Positions 52,477-61,228 of a DNA stretch of 64,000 nt are shown here, piece after piece (the stretch's first letter is position 1; each line of letters opens with the position of its first letter). Position numbers and translations under genes: made by a program. Under the pieces are notes generated by a model, which did no database searches, was not told where the DNA came from, and worked only from the letters and a program-made list of their open reading frames with translations. The stretch covers positions 372,001 to 436,000 of the forward strand of contig NZ_ML769302.1 in NCBI RefSeq assembly GCF_009720385.1, given 5' to 3'. The stretch is from Catellatospora vulcania. Its GTDB lineage: Bacteria > Actinomycetota > Actinomycetes > Mycobacteriales > Micromonosporaceae.

Positions 52477-53910
52477 ATGGCTATCAATCAGTTCCCCCTG
52501 CCCGACCTCGGTGAGGGTCTCACCGAGGGCGAGATCCTCAAGTGGCTGGTCGCCGAGGGCGACGTCATCGAGCTGAACCAGCCCATCGTCGAGGTGGAGA
52601 CCGCCAAGGCGGCGGTCGAGATCCCGGCGAAGTGGGCCGGCACCGTCGTCAAGATCTACGTGCCCGAGGGCACCGTGGTCGAGGTCGGCTCCCCGATCAT
52701 CTCGATCGACACCGGCGGCCCGTCGGCCGCGGTCGCCGACGACATGTCCCAGGGCGCCGCAGCCCAGGCCGAGAAGGCCGCCGCGGAGCCCACCGGCGGA
52801 CTGATCGGCGAGACCACGGCGTCCGGCCGCACCGCGGTGCTGGTCGGCTACGGCCCGCGGGTCACCGCCGCCAAGCGCCGCGCCCGCAAGGACGCGCCCG
52901 CGGCTCCGGCCGCCCCGGCCCCCGTGGCCGCGGCTCCGGTGGCGGCTGCGCCGGCCGCACCCGCTCCGGCGGCCAAGGTAATCGCCCCGGCGGCTCCGGC
53001 CACCGCCGCTCCCGCGGCGGGGGCGAACGGGCACGGCGTGCTCGCCAAGCCGCCGGTCCGGATGCTGGCCCGGACCCTGGGCGTGGACCTGTCCACGCTG
53101 GCGGGCACCGGCCCGCAGGGCTCGATCACCCGGGACGACGTCCAGGCCGCGCTGGCGGCCCCGGCCGCCGCCGCGCCGCGTGCGCAGGTGGTCATGGTCC
53201 CGGGCGAGCGCGAGACCCGTGTCCCCATCAAGGGGGTACGCAAGCTCACCGCGGCCAATATGGTCGCCTCGGCCTTCACGGCTCCGCACGTCACCGAGTT
53301 CCTGACGGTCGACATGACGCGGTCGATGAAGGCGCTGGACCGGCTGCGGGCCGACCGGGAATGGCGTGACGTGCGCGTCTCGCCGCTGCTGCTGGTCGCC
53401 AAGGCCGTGCTGCTGGCGGCGAAGCGCCACCCGATGGTCAACTCGTCGTGGGACGAGGCGGCGCAGGAGATCGTGGTCAAGGACTACGTGAACCTGGGCA
53501 TCGCCGCGGCCACCGAGCGCGGCCTCATCGTGCCGAACATCGCCGACGCGGGGCGCCTGTCCCTGCGGGAGCTGGCCGACGCGATGACCGACCTGGTGGC
53601 GACGGCGAAGTCGGGCAAGACGCCGCCGTCGGCGATGTCCGGCGGCACGTTCACGATCACCAACGTGGGCGTGTTCGGCGTGGACACCGGCACCCCGATC
53701 CTGCCCCCGGGCGAGGCCGCGATCCTGGCCTTCGGCGCGGTGCGGGAGACCCCGTGGGCGCACAAGGGCAAGGTCAAGCTGCGCCAGGTCACCACGCTGG
53801 GGCTGTCGTTCGACCACCGCATCATCGACGGCGAGCTGGGCTCGAAGTTCCTCCGGGACATCGGCGCCTTCCTCACCGATCCCGAGGCCATGCTCCTTGC
53901 CTGGACCTGA
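52477..53910 (+). CDS. 2-oxoacid dehydrogenase E2 (lipoyl acyltransferase)
   Basis: 477 residues. N-terminal lipoyl domain (1-78) with lipoyl-lysine K44 in VETAKAAV, an Ala/Pro linker (about 130-185), the peripheral-subunit-binding domain (PPVRMLARTLGVDL, GPQGSITRDDV), and a catalytic domain (about 240-477) ending SFDHRIIDGELGSKFL with the catalytic His and Asp (DHRxxDG). One lipoyl domain only. The E3 (lipoamide dehydrogenase) gene is not in this window and must be shared from elsewhere. Confidence 0.95.
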   Translation: MAINQFPLPDLGEGLTEGEILKWLVAEGDVIELNQPIVEVETAKAAVEIPAKWAGTVVKIYVPEGTVVEVGSPIISIDTGGPSAAVADDMSQGAAAQAEKAAAEPTGGLIGETTASGRTAVLVGYGPRVTAAKRRARKDAPAAPAAPAPVAAAPVAAAPAAPAPAAKVIAPAAPATAAPAAGANGHGVLAKPPVRMLARTLGVDLSTLAGTGPQGSITRDDVQAALAAPAAAAPRAQVVMVPGERETRVPIKGVRKLTAANMVASAFTAPHVTEFLTVDMTRSMKALDRLRADREWRDVRVSPLLLVAKAVLLAAKRHPMVNSSWDEAAQEIVVKDYVNLGIAAATERGLIVPNIADAGRLSLRELADAMTDLVATAKSGKTPPSAMSGGTFTITNVGVFGVDTGTPILPPGEAAILAFGAVRETPWAHKGKVKLRQVTTLGLSFDHRIIDGELGSKFLRDIGAFLTDPEAMLLAWT

Positions 53911-53919
53911 TCCTGCGTC

Positions 53920-54420
53920 ATGATCCATGACACTGATCCGTTCGCGACCCCGGAGTCGGCGCGCAGCAACGTGCGCCGGCTGCGGGGTCGTTTCGGCATG
54001 ACGGTGTGCCTGTGGACCGCGCCGGGACCGGCCGGGCTGACGGTGTCGTCGACGCTGGTGGCCGACGGCGACCCGGGACGGCTGCTGGGCATCGTCGACG
54101 ACGAGTCGGAGCTGTGGCCGGCGATCGAGCGGGCGGGCGTGTTCGCGGTGACGCCGCTCGGCGAGCCGCACCGGCAGCTCGCCGACCGGTTCGCGGGGTT
54201 GATGCCCGCCCCGGGCGGGCTGTTCAAGCAGGAGTCCTGGACGCAGACGCCGTTCGGGCCGATCCCGGCGGGCACGACGACCTGGGCGGGCTGCCGCCTC
54301 GACGGTTCGCGGCCGTTCGGCTGGGGGCTGCTGGTCGAGGCGAGCCTGGTCGAGATCACGCTCGGTGAGGCCGCGCCGCCGCTGCTGCACCACCGTGGCA
54401 GGTACACGACACTGTCGTGA
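53920..54420 (+). CDS. Flavin-reductase-like FMN-binding protein
   Basis: 166 residues from ATG 53920, 9 bp after the E2 stop, so probably the fourth gene of that operon. The split-barrel flavin reductase pattern can be followed: FGMTVCLWTAPGPAGLTVSST, LLGIVDDESELWPAIERAGVFAVTPL, and RQLADRFAG near 90 (flavin_reduct motif). The role with the dehydrogenase complex is unknown; it may use flavin or merely share the fold. Confidence 0.75.
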   Translation: MIHDTDPFATPESARSNVRRLRGRFGMTVCLWTAPGPAGLTVSSTLVADGDPGRLLGIVDDESELWPAIERAGVFAVTPLGEPHRQLADRFAGLMPAPGGLFKQESWTQTPFGPIPAGTTTWAGCRLDGSRPFGWGLLVEASLVEITLGEAAPPLLHHRGRYTTLS

Positions 54421-54515
54421 TCAAGGCGGATTGTGGTGCAACCGCGCTGTGACCTGCCGCGCCACGATCATCGCGTACCCGGGGGTTGTCGCAGACGCCT
54501 CGTAGGCTGGTTCTC

Positions 54516-56018
54516 ATGTCCCAGCAGACGCCTGACGAACCCGAGGCCACCCCCCAGGCTGGGGACGCCGGTGCCGAGGATGCGTCCTCGACTCCTCCTG
54601 CCAAGCCGACGCAGCGCCCGACCGGCCGGGCATCGGTCGGCCGTGCCTCGGTGACGCCACCTCCGGGCGGCTTCGCCGACCTCCCCACCGGCCCGTACCC
54701 GTCGGTCGGCAAATCCGACAAGGGCACGCCGTCCGCGGGCACCTACCGCAGCACCGCCTCCGGCGGTTCGGCGTCCAGCGGCTCGGCGTCGGGCAGTCCG
54801 GCGTCCGGCAGTTCTGCCTCGGGCGACAAGCCGGCCGACCGCGGGTCGGCCGCACGCGCCACGAGCGGGCGGGCTTCGGTGCCGTCCGTGACTTCGGGCT
54901 CGGCCCGGCTGTCGTCGTCCTCGTCGCGCGGGCGCGGCAACGGCGGCTCGGCGCGGGTGCCGGTGTCCGGCGCCGGGAGCACCTACGGCTCCTCGAAGAA
55001 GAAGGTCCAGCCCAAGTGGGGCCGGATCGCGCTGGTGGCGGTCATCGCGCTGGCCTTGTGCGGCGGTCTCGGCCTGGGCGGTGCGTGGCTCTACGCCAAG
55101 AACATCGAGGGCGACCTGGCCCGTACCAACCCGTTCAGCGCGCTCACCGGCGGCCGGCCGCCCAAGACGGTCAACGGCAGCCAGAACATCCTGCTGGTGG
55201 GCAGCGACTCGCGGGATCCGGACGCGCCCACCGACCAAGGCGGGCAGTGGCGCACCGACACCATGATCATCATGCACATCCCGTCCTCCCAGGACCGCGC
55301 CTACCTCATCTCGCTCCCCCGGGACCTGCACGTCTACATCCCGAAGGACGCCGCCGCGACCGACTGCGGCACCCGCAAGGCGAAGCTGAACGCCGCGTAC
55401 GCCTTCGGCGGCATGCCGCTGCTGGTGAAGACGGTCGAGTGCTACACCTCGGTGCGCATGGACCACGTGATGCTGATCGACTTCGGCGGCTTCACCGAGG
55501 TGGTCGACGCGATCGGCGGGGTCGACATGAAGATCGAGAAGACCATCACCTCGATCCACTCGCCCAAGCGCACCTTCACCAAGGGCACCATGCACCTCAA
55601 CGGCGCGGAGGCGCTGGACTACGCCCGCCAGCGCAAGCAGTTCCCGGACGGCGACTTCGCCCGCATGCGCCACCAGCAGCAGCTGCTCAAGGCTCTGCTG
55701 GACAAGGCCGTCAGCGCCGGCATCCTGACCAGCCCCGGCAAGCTGAACGACTTCCTGGGCGCGGTGACCAGCGCGGTCACGGTCGACCAGGACTTCGGGC
55801 TGATCGACATGGCGATCCAGTTCCGCGGCATCCGCAGCGACGACCTGATCTTCCTGACCAACCCGCACAAGGGCAGCCAGATGGTCGGCGGGGAGAGCGT
55901 GGTCGTCTCGGACAAGGAGAAGGCGGTCGCGCTTTACGAGGCGGTCGGCAAGGACGCCATGAAGCAGTGGTACGAGACCAACGTCAGCCCGCCGCCGTCG
56001 CCGTCTGTCAATAATTAG
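54516..56018 (+). CDS. LytR-CpsA-Psr family protein 1
   Basis: 500 residues from ATG 54516 (MSQQTPDEP). A long Ser/Gly/Ala/Pro-rich cytoplasmic N-terminus (about 1-165, disordered, with repeats SASG), one transmembrane helix (about 170-193), then the LCP domain: NILLVGSDSRDP, DTMIIMHIPSSQDRAYLISLPRDLHVYIP split across strands, LIDFGGFTEVVDAIGGV and LDYARQRKQFPDGDFARMRHQQQ. The LCP fold transfers undecaprenyl-linked polymers to peptidoglycan or wall acceptors. First and largest of four tandem LCP genes. Confidence 0.9.
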   Translation: MSQQTPDEPEATPQAGDAGAEDASSTPPAKPTQRPTGRASVGRASVTPPPGGFADLPTGPYPSVGKSDKGTPSAGTYRSTASGGSASSGSASGSPASGSSASGDKPADRGSAARATSGRASVPSVTSGSARLSSSSSRGRGNGGSARVPVSGAGSTYGSSKKKVQPKWGRIALVAVIALALCGGLGLGGAWLYAKNIEGDLARTNPFSALTGGRPPKTVNGSQNILLVGSDSRDPDAPTDQGGQWRTDTMIIMHIPSSQDRAYLISLPRDLHVYIPKDAAATDCGTRKAKLNAAYAFGGMPLLVKTVECYTSVRMDHVMLIDFGGFTEVVDAIGGVDMKIEKTITSIHSPKRTFTKGTMHLNGAEALDYARQRKQFPDGDFARMRHQQQLLKALLDKAVSAGILTSPGKLNDFLGAVTSAVTVDQDFGLIDMAIQFRGIRSDDLIFLTNPHKGSQMVGGESVVVSDKEKAVALYEAVGKDAMKQWYETNVSPPPSPSVNN

Positions 56019-56080
56019 CAATGAAAATTTATCGCAAATCGGTCTAAACCCATCCGATTTGGTCCATGCGTTCTCGCGGT

Positions 56081-56118
56081 GCCGTAGACCGAGCTATTAC
56101 AGTGGCTCGGTCTACGGC
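56081..56118. terminator. Hairpin between LCP genes 1 and 2
   Basis: 14-bp perfect arms 56081-56094 (GCCGTAGACCGAGC) and 56105-56118 with a 10-nt loop, 25 bp before the GTG of LCP 2. A smaller AAATCGG/CCGATTT pair lies at 56036-56060 in a locally AT-rich leader. May terminate LCP 1 or attenuate LCP 2. Confidence 0.6.
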
Positions 56119-56142
56119 TAACCAGACCCCCGGGAGCAGCGC

Positions 56143-57369
56143 GTGGCGAACAAGCAGCGGCGAGGCGGCGCGAAGAACACCGTGCCCAGCCAGCGGAGCC
56201 GCCGACAGCCTGCCGACGCCTACGACGAACCTTCCGGCCGCAAGACCGGGCACTCCCTGAACAAGGGCAAGAAGAAGTCCAAGCGCGCCGCCCCCCTGTG
56301 GGCGAAGCTGACGCTGACCTTCGGCGCCCTGCTGATGATGGTGGCCGGCGGCGCGATCGTCGGCGTCAAGTCGTTCGAGGGCAATCTCAAGGACAACGTC
56401 GCGGTGGTCGACGTGCTGGGCGACGCCGGCAAGACCGACACCGGCCCGGAGGGCAACGACCTCAAGGGCCCGATCGACATGCTGCTGCTCGGCATCGACG
56501 TGCGCGCTACCCAGGAGAAGAACAACGCCCGCGCCGACACCGTCCTGCTGCTGCACATCCCGGCCACGCACGACCAGGCGTACCTGATGTCGATCCCGCG
56601 GGACACCCAGGTCGACATCCCGGCCAACCCCAAGACCAAGTACAACGGCGGCAACGACAAGATCAATGCAGCCTTCTACTTCGGCGCGCAGAACGGCGGC
56701 GGCTGGGCCGGCGGCCTGGGCCTGACCGCGAAGACGGTCACCAAGCTGACCGGCATCACCTTCGACGGCGCGGCCGTCATCGACTTCGGCGGCTTCAGAA
56801 AGATCATCGACGCCCTGGGCACGGTGAACGTCTGCGTCGAGGAGGACTCTCAGTCGCTGCACTACTACTACGTCAACGGCAAGGTCACGTACGTCAACGA
56901 GCACACCGCGGCCAACCGCGGGCTCAAGGCGTACGTGCACAAGAAGGGCTGCCGGGAGAAGCCGGGCTGGGAGGCCCTGGACTACTCGCGCATCCGCAAG
57001 TCGCTCGACGACGGCGACTACGGCCGCCAGCGCCACCAGCAGCAGCTGATCAAGGCGATGGCGAAGAAGGCCGGCTCCAGCGGCGTGCTCACCGACCTCG
57101 GCAAGATTAACTCCCTGATGAAGGCCGTCGGCGAGTCCATGATCCTGGACACGCACGGCGTGCCGCTGATCGACTTCATGTTCTCCCTCAAGGATCTGGC
57201 CGGCGCCGATCTCGTGCTGCTGAAGACGAACGCGGGCTGGTACAACAGCTCGGGCAGCGGCGGCGAGGCGATCAGCTCCAGCACGATGCAGATGTTCCGG
57301 GCCGCCAAGAACGACACCCTCGGGCAGTTCACCCTGCTCAACCCGGAGTTCGTGAACAGGGAGAAGTGA
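56143..57369 (+). CDS. LytR-CpsA-Psr family protein 2
   Basis: 408 residues from GTG 56143. Basic cytoplasmic N-terminus of about 50 residues, one transmembrane helix (about 52-75, LTLTFGALLMMVAGGAIVGV), LCP domain with MLLLGIDVRATQEKNNARADTVLLLHIP, SIPRDTQVDIP, VIDFGGFRKIIDALG, and LDYSRIRKSLDDGDYGRQRHQQQ. The end overlaps the next LCP gene by 4 bp (GTGA). Closest in sequence to LCP 3, so a duplication is likely. Confidence 0.9.
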   Translation: MANKQRRGGAKNTVPSQRSRRQPADAYDEPSGRKTGHSLNKGKKKSKRAAPLWAKLTLTFGALLMMVAGGAIVGVKSFEGNLKDNVAVVDVLGDAGKTDTGPEGNDLKGPIDMLLLGIDVRATQEKNNARADTVLLLHIPATHDQAYLMSIPRDTQVDIPANPKTKYNGGNDKINAAFYFGAQNGGGWAGGLGLTAKTVTKLTGITFDGAAVIDFGGFRKIIDALGTVNVCVEEDSQSLHYYYVNGKVTYVNEHTAANRGLKAYVHKKGCREKPGWEALDYSRIRKSLDDGDYGRQRHQQQLIKAMAKKAGSSGVLTDLGKINSLMKAVGESMILDTHGVPLIDFMFSLKDLAGADLVLLKTNAGWYNSSGSGGEAISSSTMQMFRAAKNDTLGQFTLLNPEFVNREK

Positions 57370-58649
57370 CCGCGCCACGTAACGGCGACCACCGCAACGC
57401 ACCGGACCTGGGGAGTCACGTGGCGACATCGACGCTGGACAGAGACGAGCAGCGGGGCCAGGTCCCGCGTCAGCGCCCCCGCCGGGGCGACGGCGCGGGC
57501 CCGCCCGCGACCAAGACGAAGAAGCGCAAGAAGAAACGCGGCGCCCCGCTGTCGGCGAAGCTCGCGATCACCTTCGGCGCACTGCTGATGATGATCTCCG
57601 GAGCGGCGCTGCTCGGGGTCAAGACGGTCGTCGGCAACATCGAAGGCAACATCCAGGTGACCGGCAGCGACGAGCTGGTCGACCCGGAGGCCTCGGCCGA
57701 ACCCGCCGGGCCGGCGGGCAAGGAGTTCGAGGGCGCGTTCAACATCCTGCTGCTGGGCATCGACACACGCGCCGGCCAGGACGCGACGAACGCCCGCTCG
57801 GACACGATCCTGATCCTGCACGTCTCGGCGAACCACGACCAGGCATACCTGATGTCGGTGCCGCGCGACGTGAACATCCCCGGTTCCCAGCAGCGCATCA
57901 ACGGCGCGTTCACGAACGGCCTGGGCAGCAAGGGCGACTGGCGGGGCGGGCTGAAGTCCGCGGCCTCCGCGATCAGCAAGCTGACCGGCGGCATGAAGTT
58001 CCAGGCGGCGGCGGTCATCGACTTCGGCGGCTTCAAGACGTTCATCGACGCGCTCGGCACGATCCCCATGTGCGTGGAGGCGCCGACCAAGTCGATCCAC
58101 CACTTCCTGGTCAAGGGCAAGGCGAAGTACATCGGCGGCATCGCCGACGAGCACGAGGCGGACAACTACGCCCGGCGCAGCGGCAACCCGCGCTACCTGC
58201 ACAAGAAGGGCTGCCGGGAGATGGAGGGCTGGGAGGCCCTCGACTACGCGCGCCAGCGCTACCTGCCCGACGGGTCGGGCGACTACGGCCGTCAGCGCCA
58301 CCAGCAGCAGCTGATCAAGGCGATGGCGAAGAAGGCCGGCTCCGCCGGCGTGCTCACCGACTTCGGCAAGGTCAACCAGCTGATCTCCGCGGTCGGCAAG
58401 TCCATGCTGCTCAGCCTGCCCAAGGGGATGGGCGTCACGGACTTCCTGTTCACCATGAAGGACATGGCCGGCGCCGACCTCGTGCTGCTCAAGACCAACT
58501 CCGGCACCTACAAGAGCGTCATCGTCGGCGGCCAGTACCAGGGTGAGGGCCTCGACGAGACGACCAAGGCCATGTTCCGCGCCGCAAAGAATGACAAGCT
58601 GGGCAACTTCTCCCTTATCCACCCAGAGGTCGTCAACAACGAGAAGTAA
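57366..58649 (+). CDS. LytR-CpsA-Psr family protein 3
   Basis: 427 residues. Basic N-terminus rich in Lys/Arg (KTKKRKKKRG), one helix (about 62-85), LCP domain with ILLLGIDTRAGQDATNARSDTI, SVPRDVNIPG, VIDFGGFKTFIDALG, and LDYARQRYLPDGSGDYGRQRHQQQ. GTG 57366 overlaps the LCP 2 stop. The end PEVVNNEK parallels PEFVNREK of LCP 2. Confidence 0.9.
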   Translation: MTAPRNGDHRNAPDLGSHVATSTLDRDEQRGQVPRQRPRRGDGAGPPATKTKKRKKKRGAPLSAKLAITFGALLMMISGAALLGVKTVVGNIEGNIQVTGSDELVDPEASAEPAGPAGKEFEGAFNILLLGIDTRAGQDATNARSDTILILHVSANHDQAYLMSVPRDVNIPGSQQRINGAFTNGLGSKGDWRGGLKSAASAISKLTGGMKFQAAAVIDFGGFKTFIDALGTIPMCVEAPTKSIHHFLVKGKAKYIGGIADEHEADNYARRSGNPRYLHKKGCREMEGWEALDYARQRYLPDGSGDYGRQRHQQQLIKAMAKKAGSAGVLTDFGKVNQLISAVGKSMLLSLPKGMGVTDFLFTMKDMAGADLVLLKTNSGTYKSVIVGGQYQGEGLDETTKAMFRAAKNDKLGNFSLIHPEVVNNEK

Positions 58650-58726
58650 TTTCTGATTCAACGCCTCCCCGAGTGAGCGGTCCATACGCTGAGACTGAGG
58701 ATGTCTCACTCCGGGGAGGCGGCAGC

Positions 58727-59944
58727 ATGGCCAGCTCCGCGTGGCGTACCGGCGGCGAGGGGCGGGACGGGGTCCGGGCGACCGGCCTCGGCTGGCCCTC
58801 CCCGGCGGCGGCACCACCCGGACACGCCTCACCCAGGTCCGGCCTCGGCTGGCCCGATGTCGCGCGCACGCGCAGGCACACCCATCGCGCCACCCGTATG
58901 CTCCGCGCGGCCCCGCCCGACCAGCCGCGCCGCCGCTCCCGGCGCTGGCCGCAGGCGCTGGCCGCGATCCTGGTCGGCCTGGTGCTGCTCGCCGGAGGCG
59001 GCCTGGTGGCCGGGCAGGCGCTGGTGCACCGCTACGAGTCGAGCGTGAGCCGGGATGTGCTGCTCGACCCGAGCGCCCGCGACATCGGCGACTCGAACGT
59101 GGGCTGGCGCCGCCTCACCGGCCCGCTCAACTACCTGCTCATCGGTTCCGACCTGCGCGCGGCCAACCCCGGCGCGGGACAGCGCTCGGACACCATCCTG
59201 GTCGTCCAGGTGGACCGCGAGCTGAACCACGCGTACGTCATCTCGATCCCGCGCGACCTGCGGGTGGAGATCCCCGAGTTCGGCGGCACCTCGTTCGGCG
59301 GGGCACGGCAGCGCATCAACGCGGCGTTCGAGTTCGGCGGGGGCGGCAGCGGCGGCGTGCAGTTGCTGTCGGCCACGCTGACCGCGCTCACCGGGATGCG
59401 CTTCGACGGCGCCGCGGTCGTCGACTTCGGCGGGTTCACCCAGGTCATCGACAGCCTCGGCGGCGTGAACATGTGCGTGGACACCGAGGTGCGCTCCATC
59501 CACACCAAGCGGCTGTTCACCGTCGGCTGCCGCCAGATGAACGGGGCCGAGGCGCTGGACTACTCCCGGCAGCGATACGGCCTGCCGGGCGGCGACTTCG
59601 ACCGGCAGCGCCACCAGCAGCAGCTGGTGAAGGCGATCCTGAGCAAGGCGCTGGACAGCGGGGTCACCCGCAACCCGCTCAAGCTGGACCAGTTCATCCG
59701 CGGCATGGGGCACTCGCTCACCCTCGACACCGGCGAGGCCACGCTGACCGACCTGATCGTGGCACTGCGCAACATCCGGCCGGACTCGCTGACCGGCATC
59801 AGGGTGCCGTCCTACCCGCAGAGCATCAACGGGGTGTCCTACGTGCTGCTGCAGGACGGGGCGGAGGAACTGTTCCGGGCCATGCGCGACGCCGACCTGG
59901 CCACCTGGGTGCAGCAGCATCCGGAATGGGTCAACTCGATCTGA
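58727..59944 (+). CDS. LytR-CpsA-Psr family protein 4
   Basis: 405 residues from ATG 58727, chosen because GGGGAGG lies 7 bp upstream; GTG 58673 would add 18 residues. Helix at about 85-108 (ALAAILVGLVLLAGGGLVAG), LCP domain with YLLIGSDLRAANPGAGQRSDTILVVQVD, SIPRDLRVEIP, VVDFGGFTQVIDSLGG, and LDYSRQRYGLPGGDFDRQRHQQQ. Follows LCP 3 by 77 bp. The rhodanese gene starts 17 bp after it. Confidence 0.9.
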   Translation: MASSAWRTGGEGRDGVRATGLGWPSPAAAPPGHASPRSGLGWPDVARTRRHTHRATRMLRAAPPDQPRRRSRRWPQALAAILVGLVLLAGGGLVAGQALVHRYESSVSRDVLLDPSARDIGDSNVGWRRLTGPLNYLLIGSDLRAANPGAGQRSDTILVVQVDRELNHAYVISIPRDLRVEIPEFGGTSFGGARQRINAAFEFGGGGSGGVQLLSATLTALTGMRFDGAAVVDFGGFTQVIDSLGGVNMCVDTEVRSIHTKRLFTVGCRQMNGAEALDYSRQRYGLPGGDFDRQRHQQQLVKAILSKALDSGVTRNPLKLDQFIRGMGHSLTLDTGEATLTDLIVALRNIRPDSLTGIRVPSYPQSINGVSYVLLQDGAEELFRAMRDADLATWVQQHPEWVNSI

Positions 59945-59961
59945 CCTCTACACTTGCAGGC

Positions 59962-60297
59962 GTGTTCGCTGCGCAGATCCCCACCGCCACCGTCGCCGAG
60001 GTGCCCGCCGACGCCTTCCTGCTCGACGTCCGCGAGGACGACGAGTGGGCCGCCGGCCACGCCCCCGCGGCTGTCCACCTGCCCATGATGCAGATCCCGG
60101 CCCGGATGGCCGAGGTGCCGACCGACCGCGAGGTCTTCGTGCTCTGCCGGGTCGGCGGCCGCTCCGGCCAGGTCGTGTCGTACCTGCGCCAGCAGGGCTG
60201 GGACAACGTCACCAACGTCGACGGCGGCATGATGGGCTGGGCCGCCGCCGGCCGCCCGGTCGTCGCCGACGAGGGCCTGCCGCCGCAGATCATCTAG
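59962..60297 (+). CDS. Rhodanese-domain protein
   Basis: 111 residues from GTG 59962, a single rhodanese module: LLDVREDDEWAAGHAPAAVHLPM, catalytic Cys 62 in FVLCRVGGRSGQV, and GGMMGWAAAGRPV. A sulfurtransferase-type fold for persulfide handling; the six-residue active loop CRVGGR is typical. Probably co-transcribed with LCP 4, but no functional link is evident. Confidence 0.9.
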   Translation: MFAAQIPTATVAEVPADAFLLDVREDDEWAAGHAPAAVHLPMMQIPARMAEVPTDREVFVLCRVGGRSGQVVSYLRQQGWDNVTNVDGGMMGWAAAGRPVVADEGLPPQII

Positions 60298-60371
60298 TCG
60301 TGAGCGAGCGAGTCCCCCGGATGAGGGAGCGCAGCGCGCGAATCATGTGCCTCGGTTCTGCTCATAGGGAC

Positions 60372-60389
60372 GACGAGCGAAGCGAGGAG
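60372..60389 (+). repeat. Dispersed ribosome-site repeat GACGAGCG(A/C)AGCGAGGAG, copy 1
   Basis: GACGAGCGAAGCGAGGAG directly upstream of the GDPD start (60395), contributing its AGGAGG. A near-identical 18-mer is at 62980-62997 upstream of the DUF5926 start, and a degenerate copy at 62924-62940. Confidence 0.6.
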
Positions 60390-60394
60390 GAGGC

Positions 60395-61168
60395 ATGAGC
60401 CACACCCCCGACCCGTCCCCGCTGGTCTTCGCCCATCGCGGGTCGTCGGCCGCGCTGCCCGAGCACACACTCGGGGCGTACGCGCGTGCGCTGCGCGAGG
60501 GCGCCGACGGCATCGAGTGCGACGTGCGGCTGACCCGTGACGGCCACCTGGTGTGCGTGCACGACCGGCGCCTGGACCGGGTCAGTGACGGGCGCGGGCC
60601 GGTCGCCGCGTACACGCTGGCGCAGCTGCGGGCCTTCGACTTCGGGTCGTGGCACCCGAGCGGGCAGTCGGCCGGGGTGCTGACGCTGGAGGAGCTGCTC
60701 GACACTGCACGCCAGGCCGGTCGGCCGGTCCGCATGCTGATCGAGACCAAGCACCCCAACCGGTACGGCAAGGCGGTGGAGTACCGGCTGCGGGCGGTGC
60801 TGAACCGGCACGGCCTGACCAGCGCGTCCTCGTCCACGCCGGTGCGGGTGACGGTCATGTCGTTCTCGCCGCTGGCGGTGCGCCGCTCGCGGGAGCTGCT
60901 GCCGTCGCTGCCCACCGTGCAGCTGATGGACCTGCTGCCGCCGGGGCTGCGCATGCGCCGGCTGCCGTTCGGCACCCGCATCGCCGGGCCGGGTCTGGAG
61001 CTGGTGCGCCGTCGGCCGGATCTGGTGCGGCGGCTGAAGGCCGGCGGCCAGCAGGTCTACGTGTGGACCGTGAACGCCACGGATGACGTGGATCTGCTGC
61101 TCAAGCTGGGTGTCGACGGCATCATCACGGACCGTCCGGCTGAGGTGCTGGCCCACCTCGGTCGTTGA
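60395..61168 (+). CDS. Glycerophosphodiester phosphodiesterase
   Basis: 257 residues. TIM-barrel GDPD motifs: FAHRGSSAALPEHTLGAY (catalytic His-Arg, Glu), GADGIECDVRLTRDGHLVCVHD (metal-binding Glu and Asp, second His), VRMLIETKH, and VYVWTVNATDDVDLLLKLGVDGIITD at the end. Hydrolyses glycerophosphodiesters to glycerol-3-phosphate and an alcohol. No signal peptide, so cytoplasmic. Preceded by the repeat containing AGGAGG. Confidence 0.92.
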   Translation: MSHTPDPSPLVFAHRGSSAALPEHTLGAYARALREGADGIECDVRLTRDGHLVCVHDRRLDRVSDGRGPVAAYTLAQLRAFDFGSWHPSGQSAGVLTLEELLDTARQAGRPVRMLIETKHPNRYGKAVEYRLRAVLNRHGLTSASSSTPVRVTVMSFSPLAVRRSRELLPSLPTVQLMDLLPPGLRMRRLPFGTRIAGPGLELVRRRPDLVRRLKAGGQQVYVWTVNATDDVDLLLKLGVDGIITDRPAEVLAHLGR

Positions 61169-61228
61169 ATCATCACCGATAGGTCACAGCCCTGGCGCGG
61201 CGCTGCTCGGGCAGGCAGGATCCTGCAT

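Noticed and set aside
51448-54393. A 981-residue reading frame on the minus strand opposite the E1/E2 operon
   Set aside because: Antisense shadow of three well-supported genes; composition is unlike any protein.
54418-54480. Another GATC hairpin after the flavin-reductase-like gene
   Set aside because: TGATCAAGGCGG and CCGCGCCACGATCA pair too poorly to call.
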